Virus record (IMG/VR): IMGVR_UViG_3300028801_000014
Span: 1-58,275 of that record
Origin: a virus
Length of the DNA: 58,275 nt
Direction: 5' to 3' (one strand)
This document shows positions 44,002-51,633 of the stretch, piece by piece (position 1 is the first letter of the stretch; every line of letters starts with the position of its first letter). The notes under the pieces were generated by a model. The model searched no databases and was not told the DNA's origin. It saw only the letters and a program-made list of their open reading frames with translations. A program made the translations under genes and the position numbers.

Positions 44002-45246
44002 ATGCTCATAGGGCTACCACCTGAGATGTTGAATCAGTTTACCGCCAGTGGAGCAATGCTTCTAGTTATGGGTGGTGTGATGGCCTACATGAAATCAGTG
44101 CCGCAGATGATTTGGCTCTGGTTCAAACGACAAGTACTCGTAAGCGTAACAGTGAAGGACGACGACCCTTCCTTTCTTTGGGTGAAGGAGTGGATCACCA
44201 AGCAGAAATTCATGCCGCGTGTACGCCGCGTCGATCTTGACTCGACCATCCGTGGCAAGCTCATCTCTCTGATGCCCGCGCCGGGGGAGCACTTCTTCTG
44301 GCACAAGCGTCTACCATTCTGGCTGAACTACACGCGGAGCGAGGATAAGAAGGGCGGCTGGGACGCGAAGAGGAGTGAGACAATCTCCTTCAGCACGATT
44401 GGCCGCAGGCAGGAACGCATCAAGCAGTTCGTTACCGAGATCATCGAGATTCACAAAGAGGCTGAGCGTAGTGAGAGCAAGCTGTATGTGTGGGACGAGT
44501 ACTGGATAAAGCTGAGGAGCTATTCGCCGCGTACGTTTGAGTCCGTGGTGCTCGACGGGCAGGAGAAGGAGAAACTGCTGCAAGACGTAAACGAGTTCCT
44601 AGGCGACAAGGAACGCTATAGGGAGCTGGGTATCCCTTACCATCGTGGCTACGCCTTCTATGGGCCTCCGGGGACCGGCAAGACATCCTTGGCGTCAGGG
44701 TTAGCGTACCAACTGAGCCGGGACATTTACCTGATGAACCTTGGTGACCTGAGTGACAAGGGATTGAAGACTGCGATAAGCACTGTGCCCGAAGGTTCGA
44801 TCATCATGTTCGAGGACATCGACGCATCTGGTGCTGGCAAGAAACGCAAGGCCACTAATGACGGCCCAAGGGATCAGGAGTGGAAGGAAGGCGTAACACC
44901 CGGACCCCACCCGAACAAAGTTGAAGATAGTGATGGACACGAGAAGCTGTTTGGTGTTACACTATCTGGGTTACTGAATGTTCTCGATGGCTTTCATGCC
45001 CCTAGCGGCGTGATCTACATCATGACCACGAACCATCTCGACAATCTGGACCCGGCGTTGATTAGGCCCGGTCGGATCGATGTACTTCTGCACCTTGGTC
45101 AAGCGACCGACGATCAGAAGATCAAGCTGTACCAACGCTTTTACCCGGAGGATTCCCTAGCACAGGCGACCTCTTTTGTCAAGGGGCGGCCAGAAGGCGA
45201 TACGATGGCTCAGTTCCAAGGCGCACTTCTAACGAAAAGGAGATAG
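44002..45246 (+). CDS. BCS1-like AAA ATPase
   Basis: 414 residues. N-terminal membrane helix (SGAMLLVMGGVMAYM, about 16-30), a BCS1-specific region (about 40-180), then a AAA module: Walker A GPPGTGKT (221-228), Walker B IIMFEDID (267-274), sensor 1 MTTNHLDNLD (341-350) and arginine finger region LIRPGRID. This is the architecture of mitochondrial BCS1, which moves folded Rieske protein across a membrane after Tat-like recognition. Phage and bacterial relatives are known but poorly studied. Followed by two small genes, one a membrane protein. Confidence 0.85.
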   Translation: MLIGLPPEMLNQFTASGAMLLVMGGVMAYMKSVPQMIWLWFKRQVLVSVTVKDDDPSFLWVKEWITKQKFMPRVRRVDLDSTIRGKLISLMPAPGEHFFWHKRLPFWLNYTRSEDKKGGWDAKRSETISFSTIGRRQERIKQFVTEIIEIHKEAERSESKLYVWDEYWIKLRSYSPRTFESVVLDGQEKEKLLQDVNEFLGDKERYRELGIPYHRGYAFYGPPGTGKTSLASGLAYQLSRDIYLMNLGDLSDKGLKTAISTVPEGSIIMFEDIDASGAGKKRKATNDGPRDQEWKEGVTPGPHPNKVEDSDGHEKLFGVTLSGLLNVLDGFHAPSGVIYIMTTNHLDNLDPALIRPGRIDVLLHLGQATDDQKIKLYQRFYPEDSLAQATSFVKGRPEGDTMAQFQGALLTKRR

Positions 45247-45247
45247 T

Positions 45248-45448
45248 ATGCACTTTCCGCATGTAAGGCCACCTCGGATTCACTGGCAGCACTACCTGAC
45301 TCGCAAGGTTCTGATACTCGCCGGTCTGGTAGTCGTCACGTACTTCGTGGAGCAGCAGATGCACACGAGTGTCATCAACCACGTTCACGAGCTGACCCTT
45401 GGCACGCTGTTCGAGCACGTGTTGTTTGGTATCCCGTTCGAGGAGTAA
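45248..45448 (+). CDS. small membrane protein, 66 aa
   Basis: MHFPHVRPPRIHWQHYLTRK, one helix (VLILAGLVVVTYFVEQQ), His-rich. SD AAAGGAGA directly after the BCS1-like stop, so probably co-expressed with it. Confidence 0.55.
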   Translation: MHFPHVRPPRIHWQHYLTRKVLILAGLVVVTYFVEQQMHTSVINHVHELTLGTLFEHVLFGIPFEE

Positions 45449-45450
45449 TC

Positions 45451-45657
45451 ATGGATTCAATCTTAGGGCCGGTGAAAAGGTCAAAGCCTACCACCGGCAT
45501 AGTAACAGAATGTGTGCAGAATCAAGACGGCTTCACCTACTTCGGTGAGGACGGTCTCATCGGCTTCTCAAAAGTGAGTTGCGCGAAAGCGGTTGTGGAC
45601 TGGCAACAGAACCATAGCCACCCAGAGGAGAACGTGCCCATGCGGGCATTGATCTAA
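45451..45657 (+). CDS. small protein, 68 aa
   Basis: MDSILGPVKRSKPTTGIVTE; FTYFGEDGLIGFSKVSCAK suggests a small beta barrel. SD GAGGAG. Unknown. Confidence 0.5.
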   Translation: MDSILGPVKRSKPTTGIVTECVQNQDGFTYFGEDGLIGFSKVSCAKAVVDWQQNHSHPEENVPMRALI

Positions 45658-45681
45658 CTGGTGAGTTGACGTAAGGGACGA

Positions 45682-47196
45682 GTGGCTTTAGAAGGATTCA
45701 TCAAACAGTTTGGTGGCATCACCGAAGAGTATAAGTTTTACAATGGCGAGGTGACTATCAGGTACGATGTGGATGCCCACGTCTACCTGCTTGAAACAGA
45801 AACCGGGGAGCTGGAACCACAGGACGGTGTTACGACCGTCTGCCACATCATCGACAAGTCCGCTGCACTCGTGCCGTGGGGTTGCAAGATGATGGCCCAA
45901 AAGCTCCTGAAGGATGTGCCGGGATCAGTAGTGGGCTTTCCCCCATGCCACGTCATCCCTGTGCCGGACCTTGAGAAGTGGGTCTTGGACGCTAAGGGTG
46001 CCCACAAGGAGAAGCTTGAAGAGGCCGGTGCTATCGGTCACTCCGCGCATGACTGGATCGAGCAGTACATCAAGCTGAAGATTTGGCAGAAGGAGCTGAA
46101 GTCTGCCGAGGTGATGGACACCGAAGCATACGCATTGTTTACGCAGGCGGTGAAGGATCACATGGGCTGGAAGCGTGCCAAGCTCGATGAGCGGGCGCTG
46201 AACGCAACCAAGGCCGCGCTCGACTGGATGCAGAAGCACAACGTCCGGTGGAGATTCACCGAGCGAAAGATTTACAGTCGCAAGCACAAGTATGCCGGTA
46301 CACTGGACGGTTTGTGTGAAGTGGACTCGTGCGACAACCCGCGATGCTGCCCCCATCCGTTCAAGGACCGGCTGACGGTAGCGGACTGGAAGACATCGAA
46401 CTACCTGTACTTGGAGTACTTGCTACAGACAGCGGCTTATGAGGCGGCCTATGAAGAAGAGACCGGCGAGGTGGTTGAGGATCGATGGATCATCCGACTG
46501 GGTAAAGACGACGGCGAATTTGAAACATGGCACCTTGAATCGCATAACTTCGTGGATGACTTTGGTGGATTTATTGATGCTCTTGACCTTGTTCGTCGAG
46601 TCCGCAAGATCGAGTCCCGCATCCAAGAACGAAAACAGTCTTTGAGGGACGCCATCAAAGCGGAGAAGCAAGCCGCTAAGAAGGCCAAGGACGAATCGGA
46701 GGCACTGGCGAAGGCCGAGGCCAAGGCAAAGAAGAAGCAAGAGCAGGAAGAGGCCCTACAGCTCGAATGCAAGGCATTCAAGAACTACAAGGGCAGCCGC
46801 AAACCGACCTGCAACGATGGGAAGGGATGCAAAGCCTGTAATGATCTGTTCGCGTCCAAGCATCCGATAGACCTGAGCTACAAAGCTCTGGGGTACAAGC
46901 GCGACGTAGATGGCGAACTTATCGAACCTAAGAACGTGGCCAGCCTGATGGACGTGCTGGGCCGGAAGTTCAGAGACGAGGAACCATGCAAGGACAAACC
47001 AGCCTCAACGAATGGGGCGACGACGAGTGGTATAGGCACTGGCAAGAAGCTGACCTCGTGTGTAGCTTCGGACCCGTGGACACCAATGGTGACCTGCGAC
47101 GGGAACCACGGAGCGCCGAGGTGCTACAGTCCGACGTGTTGGCAACTGGATGTGTACCCGTGGCACCACCTGACGAAGGGAGCCGATAGTGAGTGA
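45682..47196 (+). CDS. PD-(D/E)XK (RecB/Cas4-like) nuclease
   Basis: 504 residues from a GTG. GVTTVCHIIDKSAALVPWGC, IGHSAHDWIEQYIKLKIW, then KYAGTLDGLCEV (Asp about 206) and LTVADWKTSNYLYLEYLLQT (Asp/Lys about 234-236) give the RecB-type active site with Q-x-x-x-Y helix. CDNPRCCPHP and later CNDGKGCKAC add Cys clusters. A Lys/Glu coiled coil follows, then LMDVLGRKFRDEEPC (shared tail motif) and a Cys-rich end. Likely acts in recombination or DNA repair. The last 70 residues overlap another open frame. Confidence 0.75.
   Translation: MALEGFIKQFGGITEEYKFYNGEVTIRYDVDAHVYLLETETGELEPQDGVTTVCHIIDKSAALVPWGCKMMAQKLLKDVPGSVVGFPPCHVIPVPDLEKWVLDAKGAHKEKLEEAGAIGHSAHDWIEQYIKLKIWQKELKSAEVMDTEAYALFTQAVKDHMGWKRAKLDERALNATKAALDWMQKHNVRWRFTERKIYSRKHKYAGTLDGLCEVDSCDNPRCCPHPFKDRLTVADWKTSNYLYLEYLLQTAAYEAAYEEETGEVVEDRWIIRLGKDDGEFETWHLESHNFVDDFGGFIDALDLVRRVRKIESRIQERKQSLRDAIKAEKQAAKKAKDESEALAKAEAKAKKKQEQEEALQLECKAFKNYKGSRKPTCNDGKGCKACNDLFASKHPIDLSYKALGYKRDVDGELIEPKNVASLMDVLGRKFRDEEPCKDKPASTNGATTSGIGTGKKLTSCVASDPWTPMVTCDGNHGAPRCYSPTCWQLDVYPWHHLTKGADSE
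46986..47189 (+). CDS. alternative overlapping frame, doubtful
   Basis: 67 residues, MQGQTSLNEWGDDEWYRHWQ, from an ATG preceded by GAGGAACC inside the nuclease gene, just after its GRKFRDEEP codons. Its stop meets the next start. If real, the nuclease would end functionally near its tail motif. The nuclease frame also looks coding here, so this is a weak call. Confidence 0.3.
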   Translation: MQGQTSLNEWGDDEWYRHWQEADLVCSFGPVDTNGDLRREPRSAEVLQSDVLATGCVPVAPPDEGSR

Positions 47197-47536
47197 GATT
47201 CGATACCCTGTAGTCCCGCCTTACGAACCAGAGCAGGGCGAAGTGCTGATGGAGCGACCGGGCCAGTCATGGCACCCAACGCTTTTCACATGGGTTCCGT
47301 TAGGCGACCCTCGTCTACCGTTCCGGTTCCCCGGCACGCCTGCACAAGTCTACCGACAAGCTATGGATCAGATCGTGTCTGAGTCGGTCATGAAGGCCAC
47401 CATTGGTCAGTGGGCCGACTACCTCTGGGAGTCAGACTTCGGAGACCCGCCTGAGGGCTGGGTAGAGGTTCGGTCTGGGATGCCGGGAGTGACCCGGCGC
47501 TTTATCCCTCCAGTGAGCGTAGAGCATCATGAATAG
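47189..47536 (+). CDS. unknown protein, 115 aa
   Basis: GTG start overlapping the nuclease stop. MSEIRYPVVPPYEPEQGEVL; Pro/Trp-rich (RPGQSWHPTLFTWVPLGDPR). Ends inside the next gene's first codons. Unknown. Confidence 0.55.
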   Translation: MSEIRYPVVPPYEPEQGEVLMERPGQSWHPTLFTWVPLGDPRLPFRFPGTPAQVYRQAMDQIVSESVMKATIGQWADYLWESDFGDPPEGWVEVRSGMPGVTRRFIPPVSVEHHE

Positions 47537-47843
47537 ACGTGGCTTTCTAAAAGGCATTGCAGCATGGGCGGCGGCCCCGGTAATCATGCCGGTGCTTCCT
47601 AGCATATTCGTTGCTAACCCTGTGGTCAAAGCGGTCACAGGAGGTTATTCTCCTGCCAGCAACTTGAGCAACCCACAGGCGCTCACGGCAATCTACTACA
47701 ACAAGAAGTTCATTGCCAACCTGAAGGCGCAGACACCCTTCATGAGAGTATCAGAGTTGCGCGACCTACCACCGGTCGATGAGTCTAAAAAGGTTCAGTT
47801 CTTCATGTATCAACCGTTGCACGCGGATTTGACAAACGTATAG
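47529..47843 (+). CDS. Tat-like signal fused to truncated capsid N-arm
   Basis: 104 residues. MNRRGFLKGIAAWAAAPVIM has the twin-arginine motif R-R-G-F-L-K and hydrophobic core of a Tat signal. From residue 39 the protein aligns with the major capsid protein (GYSPASNLSNPQ against GYTPAGNLQGNLPQ; KKFIANLKAQTPF against KKFRENLKAQTPF; FFMYQPLHAD against MFMYVPLAAN), then stops where the capsid continues for about 280 residues. The stop codon TAG lies within the operator of the promoter at 47829. Could be a gene remnant or a secreted or membrane-bound capsid decoy. No SD is evident; the ATG overlaps the upstream stop. Confidence 0.7.
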   Translation: MNRRGFLKGIAAWAAAPVIMPVLPSIFVANPVVKAVTGGYSPASNLSNPQALTAIYYNKKFIANLKAQTPFMRVSELRDLPPVDESKKVQFFMYQPLHADLTNV

Positions 47844-47857
47844 ATACGTGTTACATT
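47829..47857 (+). promoter_or_regulatory. promoter with CGTATAGATACG operator in spacer
   Basis: TTGACA (47829-47834), 17-nt spacer, TACATT (47852-47857). The palindrome CGTATAGATACG occupies 47837-47848, inside the spacer, where a bound protein would block RNA polymerase. The same half-sites occur three times in the 25.3-26 kb non-coding region. It drives the gene at 47923. Confidence 0.75.
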
Positions 47858-47922
47858 AGTAAGTGAAGTGAGGGAGCACAGAACACCGTAGGGCTTCCAA
47901 GAAGTAGGCACCAAGGATTCAT

Positions 47923-48825
47923 TTGAGCAACGAGTTAGCGATTGTAGGGCAGGAGTCTGCGGCCCTTAGCGTACCCACCGGGGCGCAGTTCTTCGGGAAG
48001 AGCAAGCTGTTTGACCTCAAGCCCGCAACCCTTAGCATAGTGCAGCCGTCTAGTCAAGGCGATGGGAAGAAGGGCAACCTTATCATCCCAGAGACCGGTG
48101 ACGAGTTCGAGACGATGCGCGTAACCCTCCTCGCAGAGCCGCAGGAACGACGTTCTTACTACGTCGGCAATGTCGGTGAGCTGAACCGTATACCCGAGAA
48201 CCTGCATTGCTTCTCGCTCGACATGATTGAGCCAGACAAGCGTGCGAAGTACCCTCAGGCGATGACCTGTAAGACTTGTCCCAAGCAGGACTGGTCGGCC
48301 TTCCGTGCGAAGAAAGACAAGAACATTCCCACGACCAAGGACGACATCCCTCCTTGTGATGCGTTCTACTACGCCACACTGATCGACACTGTGTACCAGA
48401 TGCCTCTGCAACTGTACATTCGTTCGAAGAGCAAGCAGCCGTTTGAGAAGGGTATGAAGAACCTTGCGCGTAAGCTGGCGATGATCGCGGCAGCCAAGAA
48501 GATCAACCCCAACATCTACGACGTGAACTTCCGTATCAGTACGAAGAAGGTGCAGGACGGAAAGTACGCTTACTACATTCTGGAGTTCGATGACTTTCAG
48601 GCGAGTACCGCTGATGAGCAGGCGGCCTTCGGTGTAGTGTTTGAAAAGTTCCAAGAGCAGCAGACTGCGCGTGCGTTACAGTTCGAGCAGCAGGCTCTTG
48701 AAGGTGAGACGAAGCAGGCTGTGGCCTCCACCCAGACTGATATCGACTCCGCTGTGACTTCGACAACCTCTACCATCATTGATGCAGAGTACGTCGAGGA
48801 AGCAAACGGCGACATCACCTTCTAA
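47923..48825 (+). CDS. putative single-stranded DNA-binding or replication protein
   Basis: 300 residues from a TTG with AAGGATTCA upstream. ELAIVGQESAALSVPTGAQF, then FETMRVTLLAEPQERRSYYV, and a Cys cluster (CKTCPKQDW ... CDAFYY) followed by LQLYIRSKSKQPFEKGMKNL. The arrangement (conserved aromatic strands, C-x2-C, acid C-terminus ending EEANGDITF) recalls phage proteins next to recombination genes, and an acidic tail is common in SSBs. Assignment is tentative. Strong regulated promoter upstream. Confidence 0.5.
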   Translation: MSNELAIVGQESAALSVPTGAQFFGKSKLFDLKPATLSIVQPSSQGDGKKGNLIIPETGDEFETMRVTLLAEPQERRSYYVGNVGELNRIPENLHCFSLDMIEPDKRAKYPQAMTCKTCPKQDWSAFRAKKDKNIPTTKDDIPPCDAFYYATLIDTVYQMPLQLYIRSKSKQPFEKGMKNLARKLAMIAAAKKINPNIYDVNFRISTKKVQDGKYAYYILEFDDFQASTADEQAAFGVVFEKFQEQQTARALQFEQQALEGETKQAVASTQTDIDSAVTSTTSTIIDAEYVEEANGDITF

Positions 48826-48851
48826 TCTTCATTCGTGGCAAGGCCGAGGGC

Positions 48852-49067
48852 GTGTACACGGTACTCGGCCGCATCGAAAAGACGAGGGATGCATCTAGTA
48901 GTCTTAGTAGTTGTTCACGACTCGAACTCGTGCATACCCCAAAGCGGGATGGCCAGTGGCAGTCACAAATGATACTCAGGGGGCACTATGGACATTCTGA
49001 AGCACATAACCTTTCCGCAGTCTCTTATCGGAAAAACTATCCAGCCTATCGATGGGACGACCCTTAG
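48852..49067 (+). CDS. doubtful small frame, 71 aa
   Basis: GTG start, MYTVLGRIEKTRDASSSLSS. Lacks an SD and overlaps the better-supported next gene by 80 nt. A 27-codon frame from ATG 48889 (SD GAGGG) is an equally weak alternative. The 162-nt gap may simply be non-coding. Confidence 0.2.
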   Translation: MYTVLGRIEKTRDASSSLSSCSRLELVHTPKRDGQWQSQMILRGHYGHSEAHNLSAVSYRKNYPAYRWDDP

Positions 49068-49203
49068 AGGAATGCTAGGAGTTCCAGTGAAGTACTTCAC
49101 TGAAGGTAAGGATGACCTCGAAGCAGCATGGGACTTTCTTGACGATGAAATGTGGGAAGATGCGTTGAGAGGGGCGACCGAACTCAGATGGGTCCGCTTT
49201 TAG
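48988..49203 (+). CDS. small acidic protein, 71 aa
   Basis: MDILKHITFPQSLIGKTIQP with AGGGGGC upstream; acidic helical C-terminus (DDLEAAWDFLDDEMWEDALR). Unknown; first of the GNAT-RNA ligase block. Confidence 0.55.
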   Translation: MDILKHITFPQSLIGKTIQPIDGTTLRGMLGVPVKYFTEGKDDLEAAWDFLDDEMWEDALRGATELRWVRF

Positions 49204-49210
49204 GAGAGCT

Positions 49211-49642
49211 ATGGCGAAGAAGAAAAAGATCGTCGTGAAGCACATTGACGCAGCCAAGAACACGCAGGTCATCAAGACTGCGTTTCTTGAAGCTGTGCCA
49301 GATATGATCGAGATCGGTGCAGTAGGCGGTATGTGGTCACCCATCCGTGGGGATCAGGCGTGCTTCTACGTGGAAGACAAGGGTAAGGTAGTTGGAATCC
49401 TCCAGTACTTCTTCGATGAGGATGACGATTCAGGCTGGGTTCAACTCGGCTGGGTCAACAAGGCGTATCGCGGGCGTGGTATCTACAAGGCCATGTGGAA
49501 GAAGTTTGAGAAAGCGACTTTGAAGCACGGCGGCAAGAAGGTCTGTGGTCTAGTCGTTCACGGTAACGAGCCGATGGAGAAGGCCGCTGCTGCAATGGGG
49601 CGCAAGATAACCAGTAGTGTGTGGACCAAGGAGCTGAAGTAA
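49211..49642 (+). CDS. GNAT-family N-acetyltransferase
   Basis: 143 residues. VQLGWVNKAYRGRGIYKAMW carries the R-G-x-G-x-Y/A acetyl-CoA loop; KKVCGLVVHGNEPMEKAAAA is the following strand-helix; a basic N-terminus (MAKKKKIVVKH). Its stop joins the RNA ligase ATG (TAATG). Acetylation of tRNA, ribosomal or toxin-type targets is possible given this neighbour, but the substrate is not known. Confidence 0.8.
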   Translation: MAKKKKIVVKHIDAAKNTQVIKTAFLEAVPDMIEIGAVGGMWSPIRGDQACFYVEDKGKVVGILQYFFDEDDDSGWVQLGWVNKAYRGRGIYKAMWKKFEKATLKHGGKKVCGLVVHGNEPMEKAAAAMGRKITSSVWTKELK

Positions 49643-50823
49643 TGTTGCTAAAAGACTACCTCGACGTAGACAAGCTTGAGCAGTATATCGCGGAGGGTCT
49701 AGTTACCCGTCGCGCTCACCCTGAGCTTCCGTTGTCGATCCTCTGCTATAGCAAGCAGGCGACCTTTGATAACGTCTGGGACGACATCACCATCAAGTGC
49801 CGTGGTCTCATCGTGGACGACAAGGGTGTCATCATCTCTCGTCCGTTCGAGAAGTTCTTCAACATCGACACGCTGGACCGGCCTGAGACTCTGTTCACCA
49901 ATCTGCCGGACCAACACCCTGCTGTCTTCGACAAGCTGGATGGGTCACTCGGTATCTTCTACGAGTACAAGGTAGGGAACGATACGTTCTTCGGTGTCGC
50001 GTCCAAAGGATCATTCACGTCTGACCACTCCAAGTGGGCGACGTACTGGTTCAGTAAGCACTGCAAGAACCACCAGTGGCCTGCGGGCTACACACCAGTC
50101 TTTGAGATGATCGCGCAGGCAGTTCAACGCCACGTGGTTCATTACGAGATCGAAGATCAACTAGTCTTACTGGCGCTCATCAACAACGAGACCGGCGAAG
50201 AGATTAGCTACAACGAGCTGTACCACTACGCATTCCTGAACGGACTAAAGACCGTCGAGATTTTTGCTAAGACGGTGAGCACGGTTCTAGTAGAGGATCG
50301 ACCGAACACGGAGGGCTACGTGCTGTCGTACTGGCGGCCCAACCTTCCGCCTTTGAAGATCAAGGTGAAGCATGAGACCTTCCTGAAGCTCCAGAAGATT
50401 GTTCACGCGGCGACCCCGAAGAACATCCTTGAGGCGCTGACGAACGGGGACTACGATATCATCGAGACATGGACGAAGGATGCTGGCCGACCGGAGCTTG
50501 TGAGCTTCGTTGAGGAGTGGCAGAAGACCTTCACCACTGCGTACGCTGGCATCATGCTTCAGACCAAGAAGATCGTAGACAATGCGCTTATCCGCAACTA
50601 CGAGAGTCGCAAGTCTGTTGCTGAGTTCTTCCTAACCGAGAAGGACGGCAAGTACTCTGGCCTCTGCTTCATGGCCTACGATGGCAAAGACCCGTCGCAG
50701 GCTGCGTGGAAGATGGTGCGCGACGAGTACCGTGAAGAGTTGAACCGGCCCGTTATGGGTGACCCAGATGATGACGACAACAACGGCGTCAAGCTGGTGA
50801 TGGAAGAGGAGAGTTATGCCTAA
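49642..50823 (+). CDS. rnlA: T4 Rnl1-like RNA ligase
   Basis: 393 residues. FDKLDGSLG at 96-104 is the nucleotidyltransferase motif I (K-x-D-G-S/N) with the AMP-accepting Lys98; T4 Rnl1 uses Lys99. CRGLIVD and RPFEKFFN (about 53-74) match the conserved segments before it, FEMIAQ, EGYVLSYWRP and LKIKVKHETFL match motifs IIIa-V. It joins 5'-phosphate and 3'-hydroxyl RNA ends; T4 Rnl1 repairs tRNA cut by host anticodon nucleases. The next gene is a HAD phosphatase overlapping its stop, and its position mirrors an RNA end-healing unit. Confidence 0.9.
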   Translation: MLLKDYLDVDKLEQYIAEGLVTRRAHPELPLSILCYSKQATFDNVWDDITIKCRGLIVDDKGVIISRPFEKFFNIDTLDRPETLFTNLPDQHPAVFDKLDGSLGIFYEYKVGNDTFFGVASKGSFTSDHSKWATYWFSKHCKNHQWPAGYTPVFEMIAQAVQRHVVHYEIEDQLVLLALINNETGEEISYNELYHYAFLNGLKTVEIFAKTVSTVLVEDRPNTEGYVLSYWRPNLPPLKIKVKHETFLKLQKIVHAATPKNILEALTNGDYDIIETWTKDAGRPELVSFVEEWQKTFTTAYAGIMLQTKKIVDNALIRNYESRKSVAEFFLTEKDGKYSGLCFMAYDGKDPSQAAWKMVRDEYREELNRPVMGDPDDDDNNGVKLVMEEESYA

Positions 50824-51343
50824 CAAAGCACCGAAGCGTATCGCCGTTGACTTCGACGGTACATTGTGTGACCATGCGTACCCCGAGATTGGCGCAGTAA
50901 AACCGGGTGCGAAGGCCGCGTTGGATATTTTCAAAGCCTTGGGCTACGAGATCATCATCTGGTCTTGCCGTAGCTGCCACTGGGACTACGACATCTATGG
51001 CGGAGACCCGGCGCAGCCAGTGCTTGAGCGTAAGCAAGTGAAGGCGATGGTTGACTTCCTGAAGGCCAACGACATCCCGTTCGATCACATCGACGATGGG
51101 TCCAAAGGCAAGCCGAGCGCGGACTTCTACATCGACGACAAGGCCATCCCGTATCAGAACAATTGGGATCAGATTGCATTCCTCATTCACCGTAAGGAGA
51201 CTGAGGATAAGATCAGAGCGTTCGAGGCGATGAGAGCTGCGCAGGAACAGGCGGCGACGGCGCAACCTCAGGGTTCTGTTTCTGGTGCTGCTACCTCCCA
51301 GTCCCGCCAACTCAAACCAGTGGTGCTTCCAGTAAAGGGATAA
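50816..51343 (+). CDS. HAD-family phosphatase-like protein
   Basis: 175 residues. IAVDFDGTLCDHAYPE (motif I D-x-D-G-T), IIIWSCRSC (motif II S/T), and ADFYIDDKAIPY (motif III/IV D-D). Short cap region typical of small phage HADs. It overlaps the RNA ligase 3' end by eight bases, so it may remove 3' phosphates before ligation as the T4 Pnkp phosphatase domain does; this is inference. Low-complexity Ala/Gln C-terminus. Confidence 0.75.
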   Translation: MPNKAPKRIAVDFDGTLCDHAYPEIGAVKPGAKAALDIFKALGYEIIIWSCRSCHWDYDIYGGDPAQPVLERKQVKAMVDFLKANDIPFDHIDDGSKGKPSADFYIDDKAIPYQNNWDQIAFLIHRKETEDKIRAFEAMRAAQEQAATAQPQGSVSGAATSQSRQLKPVVLPVKG

Positions 51344-51345
51344 CT

Positions 51346-51633
51346 ATGGCGACTCGTACTCGCAAACTAGTAGCAGCTTCATCCACGTACCTTGATCCGT
51401 TGCACTGTGACTCTACGATCAACTACAAGGTCATAGAAGGCTCTCGTGATCCTTACGGCATGATGCAACTGGCTGACTGCGAGGACAAGATCACATGGTA
51501 CTTCTACAAGAAGTCCGGGCTGGCAAAGATCAAACGCGCAATAGCTGCGCTGCAAGACTTGGAAGCAACGTTAGAACTGACGTTCGCTAAGCCGAAGCCG
51601 GTACGCAAGAAGGTAACGAAGAAGGTCAAATGA
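51346..51633 (+). CDS. small basic protein, 95 aa
   Basis: MATRTRKLVAASSTYLDPLH; aromatic centre (WYFYKKSGLAKIKRAIAALQ) and a Lys-rich tail. ATGA overlap with the next gene. Unknown. Confidence 0.55.
   Translation: MATRTRKLVAASSTYLDPLHCDSTINYKVIEGSRDPYGMMQLADCEDKITWYFYKKSGLAKIKRAIAALQDLEATLELTFAKPKPVRKKVTKKVK

Noticed and set aside
48880-48945. tRNA-like T-arm (CACGA/TCGTG around a TTCGAG-type loop)
   Set aside because: No acceptor, D- or anticodon arm could be paired around it on either strand.
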